From assembly GCA_964007475.1 (NCBI GenBank), contig OZ023274.1, positions 74,907,303 to 74,971,302 of the forward strand: a stretch of 64,000 nucleotides of DNA, in the 5' to 3' direction. Under the pieces are notes generated by a model. It made no database searches and was not told where the DNA came from. It saw only the letters and a program-made list of their open reading frames with translations. The DNA comes from Hybos culiciformis. Its lineage: Eukaryota > Arthropoda > Insecta > Diptera > Hybotidae. Made by a program: the position numbers and the translations under genes. Positions 1 to 13,079 of the stretch are shown in pieces. Numbering within the stretch: the stretch's first letter is position 1; each line of letters starts with the position of its first letter.

Positions 1-2171
1 GAAAAACGCAGCTGAATCGGAAGGAATTCAAGAAACAAGAATTTTTGCTTTTTGAAAATACTGGAAAACTAACAAGTAATATTAATGTGTATAGAACCCA
101 CTTTCCTCTATACAATCAACTTCAAATTCAAACGAAACAAATTTTGCAATAAATGGTGGTTTTTGTACTAAAATCAGATCGAGACTTGCTGACAAATCTA
201 CATATCTTCAGTATTTTTAAAACATTTCTACATTAAAATTAATAAATTAAAATATAACTGTCAAAATTATAAATCTACTAGGTATTATTTGTTTTTAAAG
301 TTAATTTTTAATAATAATGAATAAAACAAATTACTTTAATTTCATTTCCTTTTAATTTATTTTTATTTTAACATATTGGATATCAATAAAAATTCTCATT
401 GGTAAAAACAATAAATTACTAAAATTTGTTAAAATTATAATTATTTATTATATAACAAGAGTTTTACTTGAGAGTTTTGGTTCGTGGCGTTGTGGTTTGA
501 CGTTGTAATATAATAGATAACTCAAATTTTTTTAAAATTTTTAGTAAATTTTTTGTTGATAAGGACTCGACTCGGACTCGGACTCGACGAGTTTTCAAAA
601 TTTGGGACTCGGACTCGCCGAGTCCTGAAAACCCGAGTTTTCAGAAACCCTACTTGTGGTTCTTAGTGGAATATTTGTTGTGCTTTGAGTTGTAACATAA
701 ACTGAAATGATTTTATAAAAGTTTACTAACCAGTTGTTAATACTTTTTAAGTAGTACCTTGTAGTATTTCACGTTTTAAAAAGCTTAACTGAAATTGTTT
801 TAGTTTTTTTTATCTAGAATTAAATTAACCTCTTCAATTTAGTTTTTTGAACTCCATTAAAACTTTGGCAAATTTAAAATTAGAAGTCGCACTGTTTTTC
901 ATTGAGTCCGTCTTTTATAAAATTCATTTTAACAATATAATAAAGTTTACTTCATGTCGGGCTTTAATAAACATTAGTTTTAAGAATTTGATCACCCGTG
1001 ATCGTGACACATTTGTTTTGGAATATATGATTTGGGATACGCTTCACAGGTTTGATCTTCTTTAAAAAATTTAATTTTTCAAAAAAAAAATAAAAATAAT
1101 TCTTAAAATTTTGCTTTGCGAAGACTTTCTTGATCTTACACAATCAATTGTTATATCCTACAAAGACAAAATTAATTTGAGCGCCCTCCCAGCTTTTGTC
1201 GAATGGACGCATAGAGGGTAAAAGTAGTATGAACTTACGGTTGAATATTAATTGGAGATAGCATATAAGGTTTCAGAAATTAAACATGAAAATTTAATTA
1301 TCGAATATTTGAAATATATTTTCTTCAAATTCATTTTATTAATTTTAAAATTATTTTCTAACTCTTAAAAACTACATTTAAAGTTAAATTTACATGTATT
1401 TATATATATATGTTATTTTAATTTTTTTTTTTTTTTTTTATGAATTAAATTTCCGTTTATTATGATTTTATTAAAGTTAAAATTAATTAAAATAAAATAT
1501 TCCTTCAAATGTTATAAATATTGAACTAAAATAAAATTGTATAATACAATGCTTAGAACGCATTTGAGAATTAACTTATTAACTTAAGTTAACTTATATG
1601 AAAATTTTTCAAAAAATGAATCCTGATTTTAATAATTTTGATATTTTTTTCCATTTTATAAAATGACATCATAGAATATTAATTTTATTCAAAATCTTCA
1701 AGATCTACATGACAGAAATAAAAATTGTCGAATAGTCACAACAATGTTACAAATTTTATGATGTTTGTTTGAAAAAATTTTAGTACTCACATTATGAATT
1801 TCATAAACAACACGATGAAAATAAAAATTTTAAGTTTGTTTTAGTAAAATAATCAAATCCCTTTTCTAAATAAATAATTGTAAATAATTTTACGAAGTCA
1901 TTTCAACTAAAAAATATTTAACTCGTACTTGGTATAAATAATATTAATTTTTAATTTATTTTTAATAAGTAAATTAAATTTCTAAATATCGACAAAATGT
2001 AAATACTTATAAATAAATTAAAAATATGTTTATATTATTCTCAAACGTTGAAGCTTATAATTTTCGTTTTCTATTTGAACATTAAGTCTCTGAACAATTT
2101 TAAACAAAAAAATGTCCAATACTCCAAAATAAAATGCCAAACGTGCATACATATTATTTCATTAATTGAAT
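1..2171. other. Non-coding left flank, downstream of windei
   Basis: The stretch is A+T-rich with stop codons in all frames. The longest open frame (847-1065) has no recognisable motif and no splice context, so it is not called as a gene. The only clear non-random structure is the GGACTCG-type repeat at about 563-655, listed separately. The 3' untranslated region of windei must lie at the right end of this interval, since that gene is on the minus strand and stops at 2172. Confidence 0.6.
563..655. repeat. GGACTCG short repeat with inverted copies
   Basis: Several GGACTCG/GACTCG units are followed by the complementary CGAGTCC and CGAGTTTTC units, ending in CAGAAACCCTA. The pattern of repeated short units in both orientations next to a unique junction is typical of the end of a DNA transposon. 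No matching second end or target duplication was found, so the family is not assigned. Confidence 0.45.
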
Positions 2172-5100
2172 TTATGTCCAAGTTCGAGGAGGACTAAACT
2201 GTCCACATCTATTATGCATGTCAACTGCACGGACGGCAAAATAATACTTCTGACCTTCTTGGAATTGTGTTAAGGTAACTGCCATTGGAAGCAGCATAGC
2301 TTTTACGTCACCCACATGACGCCAGTTTTCTGTCTGAGGTGGACCTACAATTTCCTGATAAGCGTAAATTTGATATTGTGTTACACTAGCGTGACTTTCA
2401 TTTAATTCGTCCATTGTCCAGGATATGACAATACCACTTGAAATATTATTAATATGAATAGCAGGACGAGGAGGTATTTCCTTCCAAGTTGGTTTTGAAA
2501 TTATTGGAGGAGTCCGAGGTAATGGAGCTGGGTGTGTCGTACGCATTGGAATATTATTTTGTTGTTGAAAAGTTTGGCCTGTAGGTAAAACCCGGGATCC
2601 AGCTAGAGCCATTCTATTTTGTATGACTAAAACAAAAAAAAAAGAAATAAATTTACAAAAAAAAAATTACTTTTAAAACATACAATATTTTCCCAAAAAA
2701 TATCTATTCATATAATAACTAAAAGATCATTATATTTTTTGAGCGTCTCAACTAGAACATTTTTTTGTAAATGAACAAAATTCCTAAATCATATATATAC
2801 ATACATACTTCTGTTATGGAAATTAATTTCGGCAAATCAAAAATTTTTTTTCTCCTAACAAATAAAAAGACTAGATTTAAAAAAAAGCTTTATACACTTA
2901 TAGTTGGAGATCTCAAGTATAAAATTTCAACAATGGATTCGAATCTTAAAATAATACCCACATTAGCCGTTGATCAAACTGCTTTTGTGGGTTGCCGAAC
3001 TTCAAAGTAAGAAATAGAGGCTAAGAATGAAAAAAAAGTGTTTACAAAAATTGTTTTAGTTTTTTTTCTGTTATAGCTAGGAACATGTGTTATATATACA
3101 TATGCATTTTTATACAAATTTAAATGACGAATTTTTAAAAAACAACACAAACACTTAGTTTTCAAGTTATAGCTTGTTTACACTTAGCTAATTTAACATG
3201 TTCTTAACCTTGACACAACTTCATATATTTTAACTTTTTTGGGCGCGTCAGTTCCTTTGAGCTTATCTCCGGTATTATTTGAAATTTTTTATCTGACAGA
3301 GCTAAACATGTTAACATACGAAAAACATCGTCTGAACGGTCGATTTTCCAAAGATGTTTAACTCCTTTCGAACATGTTAAATTAGCGAAGTGTGAACAAG
3401 GCGTGAGACAAATTGAAAAATTGACACAAATTCCAGTCCGAGGTGGGAATCGAACGAATGTGCAAAAAAAAAAAAAAAAAGATTAAAGTGACAAATTCAT
3501 ATTTTTCATTCATTTTAAACCCCCAAACATTTTTTTTTTAATTTCTTGTATGTTTTAAAATTCCGGATTCAGCGCGGCATAATTTATGTCTCTAGCTATT
3601 TTAGAAAAAAAAAAACTAAAGCAATTTTGTTAAACATTTTTTTTTTCATTTTTAGCCTCCATTTCTTCCTTTAAAGTTCAGAAGCTTCCACAAAAGCAGT
3701 TTGATCGACGGCGGGTTTTGGATTAAGCAAACATGTACAATTCTGCGAAAACATGAATGCGGGTATTATTTTAAAATTCGAATCCATTGTCGAAATATAC
3801 ACCTGGAATCCCCGCCCGGGTATTACCATTTTGTGGTATTCTCGGTTGTGCGATGCGATTCACATTGCTGACAATAGTACGTTGTTGAGTTTGCGGAGTT
3901 TGTGGTTGTTGAGCTTGTTGTAGAACTCCAGGACTTAATTTATTCATAACGTATGTGACGCGTGTGTTGCTTTGAATTTGTTGTGGAATTGAAGTTAGTG
4001 GTGGTGGCTTGGCATTATTTGCTTGCTGCTGGATATCTTCATCATCTGTTAAATCAATAAAAGATTTTTGTGTTTTTGGTGCAAGTGCTGGCAAAATTGG
4101 TTTTTGTATGCTTTGTGATGATACCTGTTGAGAAGGTCGACTTTGTGCAGTTGATTTTCTCCTAAAAAAAAAATAAAAATGAAATTAAAAATTTATGTTT
4201 TTTTTACATGTTTAATAGTTTTTTTGTTAAAGCTATGGTTCCCTAACAAAGTGGTCCCGTCATACGGCGAAAATGGGCGTAAAAACGGTAATCAGATATC
4301 TAAACTGATGACGACGGAGAGTTTTTATTTTTTAAATTGAATAAATTTCGTATTTTTTGTTTGAAAACGGTCTACCCGTCACCCTTAAAAAAGGTTCTGT
4401 CAATCTTTGTCAACCTAATGTATTCATTATCATTACGTTATGCTTATTGTGTTCAAGACGTACAAGTAAGAGAAATTCATTTCATACAAAAAATACAAAT
4501 TAAAAAAATTAAACAAAAAATATTAAAACATATGAAAATCACTATCCAAATGGGATTCATTTATTTTGTTTTATTTTATTTTAATGAATTTCTCTTATTA
4601 TCGCTTCCTTTATGATTTTACAATAATCAATGCGTTGTTTGATAATTTTTTTAAATTAATATAACTTACACAGCATTAACTGGAGCCCTTGATTGTTGAT
4701 TTGATAAAGTATTATTTAAGAGTTGTTGAGATGGTATTCGAACATTTGAAACTCCCGTAGAAGTTGATTTCCGAACAGCTTGTACGTATTGAGCAGACTT
4801 ATTAATTGTTTGCGGCGCAACAGAGTTTGATGTTTGCAACGGCACTTGTTGCAGAATTGGTGGCTGCAATAGTAATTTTTTCTGTTGCAACGCCTGTTGA
4901 GCTGTCTTTTGAAGTATTGAAGTTTGAATACCTTTTTGCTGTGAAATTAGCTGAGGTTGATTCAATTGTTGAGTTGGTAATGTTGGAATTTGAGGCTGCA
5001 GCTGTGTAACAGCCACCTGTGTACTCTGTTGAGGAGGTTGACTATTTTGAGCATTAATTATCTGTGAAAGATTTGTAGATAATACCGATGGATTAGGCCG

Positions 5101-8100
5101 ATTTGTACTTAGCGGTGTATCTGGCCGTAAAGGTGTGAACTTTTGATGTGACCGACCTTTTTTTTCCGCACTTCCTGGAGTTAATTGAGGCGAACAACTA
5201 TTACTCAAAGGTGTTAATGGTGTTGTAATTCGATCACTAGTGCTTGCAATATTTCTTTGAGGAACTTTAGTTGGTATAACAACCTGTAATCCTACAGCTC
5301 GAGTAATTTTAACCGGCATAATGAATTGTGTATTTCGAGTTTCTAGATCTTTAAGTACACGATTATGTACCATTTCCAAATCCTTAAATTGTTTTGTTAT
5401 TTCTGTAAGTTTTCGTCTTTGAGTTTCGATAATTTGCTGTTGTTTCTCTAAAGAATCACATATGTGACCAAACTGATTTTTATATAAAATACATTCTACA
5501 ATTTTTTGACTCACAAGTTCTTCTAAATCGAAGATAGTCATGTTTTGAAATGAACGTTTGAATTTCTTCAAAAAATCTATCTTTAAATCTGAACTTTTTA
5601 TAAAGTTTGGTTCTGGATAAAGTTCGGGATTTTCTAAGAATTTTGTTTTATATTCTTCCATTTCGGCTCCAATAAATTTAGGAATATCAAGTTTCTGCTT
5701 TTTATTAGAATCATTTGATAAATTATCTTGACTAACAGTTCTTTTTAACGTCCGCTTATTATGATCACAATCTTCTTCAACTAATACAATATCATCATCA
5801 GCTGGTTTTTTATTATCGACAGTCGACTCTTCGGAATCTATTTTTTTTAAATCTGTTTTTTCTGAATTACTGGGAATTGATTTTGATGAATTGGACTTTT
5901 CTAACGACTTATTGGACAATTCACTGAGAATATCATTAGGTTTGGTCTTTTTCTGAGGTGGCTCTTCGGCTTCTTTGGATTCACTTGCTTTAGATTTCCC
6001 ATCAAAAAGTGGCTCTCTTAAATCATCCTCTTTTACTGAATTATCAACTTGTTTGATATTTAAAAAACTATCATTGGCATTATCTGAATTATCCGACGTA
6101 AGTTTTGGTTCTTTCGCAGATTTCTGTTCTTCCACTAGAGGAGCATTCTTTATTTCTACAGTAGAATTGTCAGATTTTTCAAGTTTTGATTTTTCTATTT
6201 CAATTGCTGGTTTAATAATAGTTTGCTCAATAATTTTAGATTTTTCATCCAATTCAATCGGTTTTTTCAGAGCTTCTGAACTGTTAATACTTTTAGGCTC
6301 AGATTTGTCATCACTCTTTTCTTTGACAATTTCATCGGCTACTATTTTAACAATATCTGAATTTTCTTGCTTTTGATTATCGTTCACTTTATCTGTTTCT
6401 TCGACGACAACAACAGGAGATTTGGATTTCTTCTTTTCTTGGTACTCCTTTTTGTTATCCTCCAAATCTTCAAAAAAAATAACATCATCATCATCACTTT
6501 CGACATCAGTACTTTTTTTTTGTACAATTTCTTCAGTTTTCCTTATGTTTAATTGGATGAAAACAATTTCTTCATCATCTGATTCAATTGCTTTTTTTTC
6601 ATTCGTTTCATTGCATTTTGAATTTTCAACTGGAACTTTATCTTCAGTTTTAGTTTTCTCGGTGTTACTCGAAATTATTGATCCATTCATTACCATTTCA
6701 TTATCTGATTTCGTGTTATTATCATTAGTATTTTTTTTTGGGTCACTTTCAATTACATTATCTATTTCTGTGAAAAAAGCATCAAGATCATCCATTTTCT
6801 CGTCACTGCCTTTCGTGTCTGCACCATCACCTATCAAGTGTTGATTTTTAGTTGAATCTTTATTTTCAGCAATATCGGAACTTTCACATTCATCGTTTTT
6901 CGATTTTAAGTTTTTTTCTGAATTTAAATTAGATTCAATGGCAATGTCTGAATTATTTGAAACACTATTTGGTTCCGATACACAATTGTTAAGTTCTGGT
7001 TCCTTCACAAATTTTAGAATATTTGGCTCCACAATTTCATTGTTTTCGTGTGCCACACTTTCTTTTTTGGTTTTCTCTGCACAACTATTACTTTCTTTTA
7101 ATATTATTTCTTTACTTTTCTCGACAATCTCAACATTACTAGATTTTTCTGCCATTTCTTCCTCATTAAAAGTCTTCATTTCATTTACTTTAAGATTGTC
7201 TTTCGCTACTGTTTCAGTTTCTGATAACTCTTCCTCATCTTGAAACAGTTTCTTTATTTCTTCCTCGACATTTTTTTCTTTGTATTCTGTGTTATCAACA
7301 GCTTTTGGGTTAAGACATGAATTTTCTTTCTCATCGTTTTGTTTGTGAGTAATTGTTTCCTCAGTATTATTAACATCATTTGACAATTTTTCATCCATAT
7401 TATTATTCATCAAATTATTCTGTGAACCATTTAATGAAGAAATATTTAATGGTTTCGAAGGTTCAATTAGAGAATTATTTACTTCTACAATTGGTGTTGT
7501 TATATTAGAAACATTCTCTTCTAACAATTCATTTTCTAATGCTTCATCAACAATTGAATTGTCTGTATCATCTGAAAGATCAAAATTACCATTTTGATTA
7601 TATGGATTTTTATTGTCCTCTGAAATGTGATTATCTCCATTAATTTGACGATCTTAAAAAAAAGCAATTAATAAATTATTGAATAGTAAAAATCATTAAG
7701 AATTATATTTTGTTGTTCAAATATTTCTATAAGAATTATGCTGAAAGACTATTAAAGGGCTATAAAAGAAAAGGACAATATTCGTTTTATGAGAACCTCA
7801 CGATTTTATGTTTTTAGTTAAATTATTATTTTTTTTTTAATTTAACCATTAAAGAATATTAATAGTTACAGCCTCGAAGAAAAAATATATATAAAAAAAG
7901 AAATAGGCAAAAAATATTGGTCACAGGTATTTAAATAAAAGTTAATTTTTAAATAATAATTTATTTAATTATTTATTTATTTAGGCAACTCAATTCGAAC
8001 TCGTTCAATCATATACACAAATATATTATAACAAATTAAGTGAACAGAAATGGTCTCCGTCCGATATTTTTCCTTCTTTATCTAATTTTTCTTTTATTGC

Positions 8101-8541
8101 CATTATGACATTAACAAAATGGACAGATATTCTTCTAATTATTTTCTCTGACCAAAATGAGAAACATTGGATCATTTTTTACGATTAGACAATGAATTCA
8201 AAAGGATCAATATTTTGTTTAATATTAATTTTTATCTACAAGTTTATTATTATTAAAGCTTATTAACCTTTTGTGTGACAATTATTTTCCACTATCTGTG
8301 AATTTTTTTGTTTATGATTATTATCGAATTCTTCATCATCACTTAATACCAATTTCTCCATCATATCAACTGATGAAGGAGTCGAACTTTTTCTTTTACA
8401 ATTACTATCGATTTCATCGTCATCAGTTAATACCAATTTTTCCATATCAACCGATGAAGGTCTGCTGTTACTATTTATTTTAGATTTTGTAAACTCATTG
8501 ACACCAGTTTGTTGAGTTTTTTGATTTATTTCCATCATCAT
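2172..8541 (-). CDS. wde: Windei / ATF7IP homologue, cofactor of SETDB1 histone H3K9 methyltransferase
   Basis: Four coding exons read on the minus strand: 8541-8268, 7652-4670, 4161-3803 and 2626-2172. They sum to 4071 bases, giving 1356 residues, with matching phases at every junction (1, 2, 1). In this family the protein binds and stabilises SETDB1/Eggless in the nucleus and supports H3K9 trimethylation. Visible parts are: an acidic, low-complexity N-terminal two thirds; a leucine-rich coiled coil at about residues 755-870 (the SETDB1-binding region in the family) that starts near YPEPNFIKSSDLKIDFLKKF; a glutamine-rich stretch; a SUMO-interaction motif FIDLTDDED near residue 1120; and a C-terminal fibronectin type III domain at about 1235-1355 with the conserved LPMAVTLTQF and YYFAVRA strings. 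Start chosen: first ATG of three in a row, preceded by an in-frame-independent short upstream ATG. A consensus acceptor at about 8590 suggests a non-coding first exon further upstream. Length is close to fly Windei (about 1420 residues). Confidence 0.93.
3173..3409. mobile_element. MITE with about 30-bp terminal inverted repeats
   Basis: The ends CTTGTTTACACTTAGCTAAT (3173) and its near-perfect complement ending at 3409 differ at only two positions over about 30 bases and include AATTTAACATGTTC. The element is 237 bp, has no coding capacity, and sits inside the loop of the larger inverted repeat. No target duplication was visible, so the superfamily is unknown. Confidence 0.75.
3411..3480 (-). 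repeat. Possible tRNA-derived SINE fragment (B-box-like)
   Basis: On the minus strand the string TTCGATTCCCACCTCGG resembles the T-arm/B-box end of a tRNA-like promoter. No A box was found, and the adjacent poly-A run is on the wrong side for an intact SINE on that strand. It is therefore a fragment at best. Confidence 0.25.
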
Positions 8542-9746
8542 TTTAATTTCAATTCATTTGTTCTTTATTTATCTTTGCAATATTATATCTGAAAATGAAA
8601 ATTTATTGAATCAATTTATTTAAAAATTTAGTATTTATTTTATATTTGGAATAGAATTTCTAATTGATAAAAAACGGTTTTGATGACATAAAATTAAATC
8701 TTAAGCATTTAATATAAAACACGAAGAAACATATAAGTATAGGTACATTTTTAAATAAACAAATTGCACAAGCAAGTTCTGCACACATGATAAACATTCA
8801 TCTCTTAAGTCTAGTACGTAATTGGGACTCTATTATGTTTATTTCGATGTGATATAATGTAGTAGATGATAAATTCAATAATAACCTAATCTACATTCAC
8901 TATAAAATACTACAGATAGGAAGTGCACCCACCAGATACTACAAATTCATCAGAAAAAATATCATCTGATTATTATATTTCTATTTTATAAAATAGTCCT
9001 TCTCACTTCATTTAGATATAAAAATATTGTGTTCATTATTAATTTTAATTCTTAGATACCTACGTATGTACCTTTATATTTGTAATTTTACCGTCAAATG
9101 ACGTGTTTGTGTTATTTTTTTTATTGTCAAGAATTTTATTAATTTTTATAATATACTATCTATATAAAAGTACTATGTACATTATTTCAAAATAATCTAA
9201 TATTAATCTAAATGTTAATTTTTTTTTAATACAAAAATTTTAAAATAACAATATTTTTGGCATTATGTACCTACATAATATGTATTGACAACACAATCTA
9301 TTATAATAATTTTATAATTATTTTGTTTCAAATGATCAAATTTTATTTAAATCTTAAATTCAAAACATAATGTTTAATTTATCTTAACTATGTATTTTAA
9401 TTTCAATTTAAAAATTTTATATTCTATTCTCATTTTATCTTTCATTTATTCTTTCAAATGTCAGATTTTAGAAAACATAAGTTTCATTTTGATATTAGTT
9501 ATTTCTGCATTTATTCTTAAAAATTTTATTATCTATTATTTTTTTATATTTAATGTACACCAATATTATATGTATTTATGAAAATGTCTTTTTATAAAAC
9601 TTTCTTTATCCGAACGCTAGTACAGCATTGCCGAGTCCACATTTAACTGAAAAGAATAATAAAATGTATAACGTACATTCACATACCTACTAAAGAAAAA
9701 AAAAAAAATTGTTATTGTGTTGTTATTAAAATTTAATTTAAATTCT

Positions 9747-9779
9747 CAGAGAGAGGAAGAGAGAGAGATAGAGAGAGAA
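9747..9779. repeat. GA microsatellite
   Basis: Interrupted (GA)n run with GGAA and GATA interruptions in otherwise A+T-rich DNA. Confidence 0.85.
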
Positions 9780-11340
9780 CAACAAAAAAAAAAGAGATTT
9801 ATAAAACAAATTTACTAAAAAAAGTGAGGCCCCAAAAGGCCCTTCATTTTTAAGCTCAGCCTAATTTCAGTAATTTTAATTAAAACAGCATTATGTTAAC
9901 ATAAAAACAATAATTACATTAAAAAGGATTTTTAACAATATTTTATTCGTATTTGAGACGTTCATTTGCCAAACCACAAAACTCCGTATAACAATAAGTA
10001 CAATAAAATCATTAAAAATAAAAACCCAATATCAGTCATACATTTTTTTTATGTACTACATATTCAAAAACTGGATTTATGGGGCTTGGTTACAAGATTT
10101 TTTTTTTATCGTTAAACTTTGAAAACTAAATTTATCTTATATTAACATCATTTTGTCAATATTCGTCCGGATTGCAAAAAAAAAAACCCTAAAAATATGC
10201 AACAAAACAAAGAACATAAAATTAGAGTCAATAATTAAGATAAATAAATAAATAAATAAATATTAAATATTTAATCTCCTAATAATAAGTAAAAAAAAAA
10301 AGAATCTCTAAGATAACAAATTATAATTATTAAAAATTAAAAAATGTATAGATATGAACAACATAAATTATACCCACATCTATGCGGTGGTATACATTTG
10401 AGCGCAATACATACACATGGCATGTACACATGTGTAAAAAAATTTCTCACCCACAAAAGTACCTACCACCACCACTATAAATAAAATTCGTACTCATATA
10501 GCAAAAAAATAAAAAAATTATTTTCGAACTCTAAGCCACTTTAAGGCCAAATGTATTAACAGAATATGTCAAAAAAAAAAAATCAAAATTTATTAGAATC
10601 GCTTCATTCAATAACAAAATATAAAATACTTAAGTATATAAATAAAAATACCATATTAATATATTATTAATATTAATGATTATAATATAATTTAACCACG
10701 TAAGACATCTACAAAAAATATTGTTAATCGTATTTTTTTTATTCAATACTCTTTTCGATAATATAATTTTATTAATTCTTTATGTTAATTAATTCAATAA
10801 AATAAATAAATAAAATAAATTAAATTTTAGAAAAGTTCCCAAATTGAGTATAATTCTATACTTAGGGTCGAGATTATTGTTGTTATTACTACCTCTTATT
10901 CATAAAGTATTTAATAACTTCATAATAAAAAAAATGACAGACGATGGAATTTCATTTTATTTATTTTTTTATTTTTTTTTATTTTGTGAGCGTGGCTAAT
11001 GATTATTTTAAATTCTAAAAATATAATAAGAGAGAAAATTTTTGACATATGAAAATAATATTTATGGAGAGGGCTCTCGCATTAAGATTTCGAATCAATT
11101 ATAAATTCATTTTTTATTTTAAATATTCTTCAACATTACTGATTTAAATTTTCTTTAAAAATAAAAAATAAAAATAAAACAAAAATAAAACTACACTGAG
11201 AAAAAAATATTTAACAATATTATTACAAAATATTTGGGTGGTGCAAAAAAAAAAAAAAAAACTTATTTGTGCGTAATTGCAATTCCGACCCTCGTTAGTC
11301 TCAATCAAGTAAATTCTAGGCTTATGTTACCATTATAAAG

Positions 11341-11937
11341 TTGGGCGACAAATAGGGCTATCCACTGTCCATACAACACTAGCGACTTTGTACTCAGGAA
11401 ACAAAAATATAATTTGTAAACTGAGGAAAAAATTAAAATTTATAATAATTTTTGTATATTAGAGATTAGACCGACCATATGATAAATTTATTATATCTAC
11501 AAAAGTACAAAATAAAACAAATAGAACAGTAAAAACTTGGGTAAATTTGTAGCTTAAGATACTGAAGAAAAAAAAAACAATTTTTTTTTTCCTGAATATT
11601 TTATCTAAATACTAAAAAAAAAACAAAACCATGAAAAAAAGAGAAAAATAAATGAGAGAATTAAAAGAAAAAAAAAACAAGTTCTGATTCTGACTGAAAA
11701 CGTAACAAAAAATTTAAAAATTTTGAAGCTTCAATAGTATAAACAAGTATTTCAGAACTTTTTCTATTTAATAATGGCTAAAAGTGTAATGAATGAAAAA
11801 TGTATATAACTAGTTAGAAGGAAGAAAAAGTTAGAGAAAAATCGATATTTACTTTACATTTTGTATTTCTTCATTCATTCTCTATTCATACAGAATTTAG
11901 TGATGACGTTTTAGGGATAGGCTTCTTCGCCCAACAA
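11341..11937. mobile_element. Possible MITE with about 21-bp terminal inverted repeats
   Basis: GTTGGGCGACAAATAGGGCT followed by ATCC at the left end is matched by the reverse complement of the right end, GTTGGGCGAAGAAGCCTATC followed by C. About 600 bp of A+T-rich non-coding DNA lies between. No target duplication was found, so this may be coincidence or a degraded element. Confidence 0.4.
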
Positions 11938-13079
11938 TATCGCTGCTCACAGTTCATTTTATTCCAAATAATTTTATAGTTACTTTTTTTCAACAATTTT
12001 AAGTTTTATAAGGTAAAAATTATTTTAATGTTCATTATTAGAATTACCTTACCATTAACATCATGGGTTGTAGGTATAAAGATTTGGCAAGCTTTATTCG
12101 AGTGGTCAATGAGAGCAAGAAAAATCTCGTATGTACACTGAAAATCTTTTGTTTAAACTATTTTAATTAAAAATATTTTTCAAAAGAATAAATTCGAAAC
12201 CCGAAGTTATTAGTTTAAAAACAAAGGCTATAAGGTCTTTGAAATATCAATATGAGCATGAGCGAGTTTTTTCCCAAAAAAACGAACACATATTTTATTG
12301 ATTTATTTATTCTATTTTTTTTTTTTACAAAAATATAGAAACAATTTCCAACATACTTTTTTGTTGTTCCAGTTTTCCTTGATTTTGTTATGTTATGTTA
12401 TACTAACTAAGTATATTATGTTGGTTGAAGTAACGCCAAGAGAGCTCAGAATATAGTAGTTTGTCCATGTTTGAGAATTTGGGAACAAGCAGAACTATTG
12501 TACTCAGTTACAAAATAGATTTAGACATTATCTCTTAAATGAAGTATGGGCATTTATTTGGTTCGAAATACTTTCCAACTTAACATTCCCAACCCCTACT
12601 TACATATGCATTTTGAACGAAATCCGTGTCTAACACTAATTTCGAATTCTTGATCGAATGATTCGGAAACTACAATACACCCAAACTTGAAATTTGGCCC
12701 GCAGTTCCCTTGGGGGCACAAAGTAGTACAATTTTTAAATTTTTATCACTAACCAGGTGATTCGTCAAAAAGCGTTAAAAACAAAAAGAAAATGTTTATT
12801 ACTTCTTTGAAAGTCAAAGCGATATATATCTGTGGAGATGACACATGTCTATTCCCTTTTAAATCCTATTTGCTGCACGTGATGTATCACATGCTGCTCG
12901 AATGCGGGCTGATATTACGCTTCATCTAAGCAAGAACTGGCAAAAGCTTCAGTCAGATACGATTGAAAGTACTGACAGTACTAAGCGGGAGAGATGTTGC
13001 TTTACTAGTACCAGGTGTCATGAGAAGGTGTTTCAAGTTTTGATGATCCTTTTATTCTGAAGCAAAGGTGTTCGGGTTT

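Larger units (their letters stand above)
2627..3802 (-). other. windei intron 3, filled with inverted-repeat elements
   Basis: This 1.2-kb intron holds the long imperfect inverted repeat 2915-3805 and, inside its loop, a second element at 3173-3409. The donor (GGTGTAT, at 3802) gives correct phase into the acceptor before 2626. Confidence 0.75.
2915..3805. repeat. Long imperfect inverted repeat (foldback) in windei intron 3
   Basis: The left arm (about 2915-3086) and right arm (about 3588-3805) are reverse complements over some 150-200 bases. Shared stretches include CAATGGATTCGAAT (left 2931, right 3782-3795), GATCAAACTGCTTTTGTGG (left 2972, right near 3692) and AGGCTAARAATGAAAAAAAA. The right arm carries about 30 extra bases. 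The outer end of the right arm reaches the splice donor of windei exon 3. Confidence 0.75.

Noticed and set aside
847..1065. 72-residue open frame
   Set aside because: No ATG start, no known motif and no splice partner; could be an old transposon scrap but cannot be supported.
5975..7243. Plus-strand open frames opposite windei (for example 5975-6376, 6422-6844, 6938-7243)
   Set aside because: They are antisense shadows of the acidic, Ser-rich windei exon; GAA/GAT/TCA codons read as TTC/ATC/TGA-free Phe/Ser text on the other strand.
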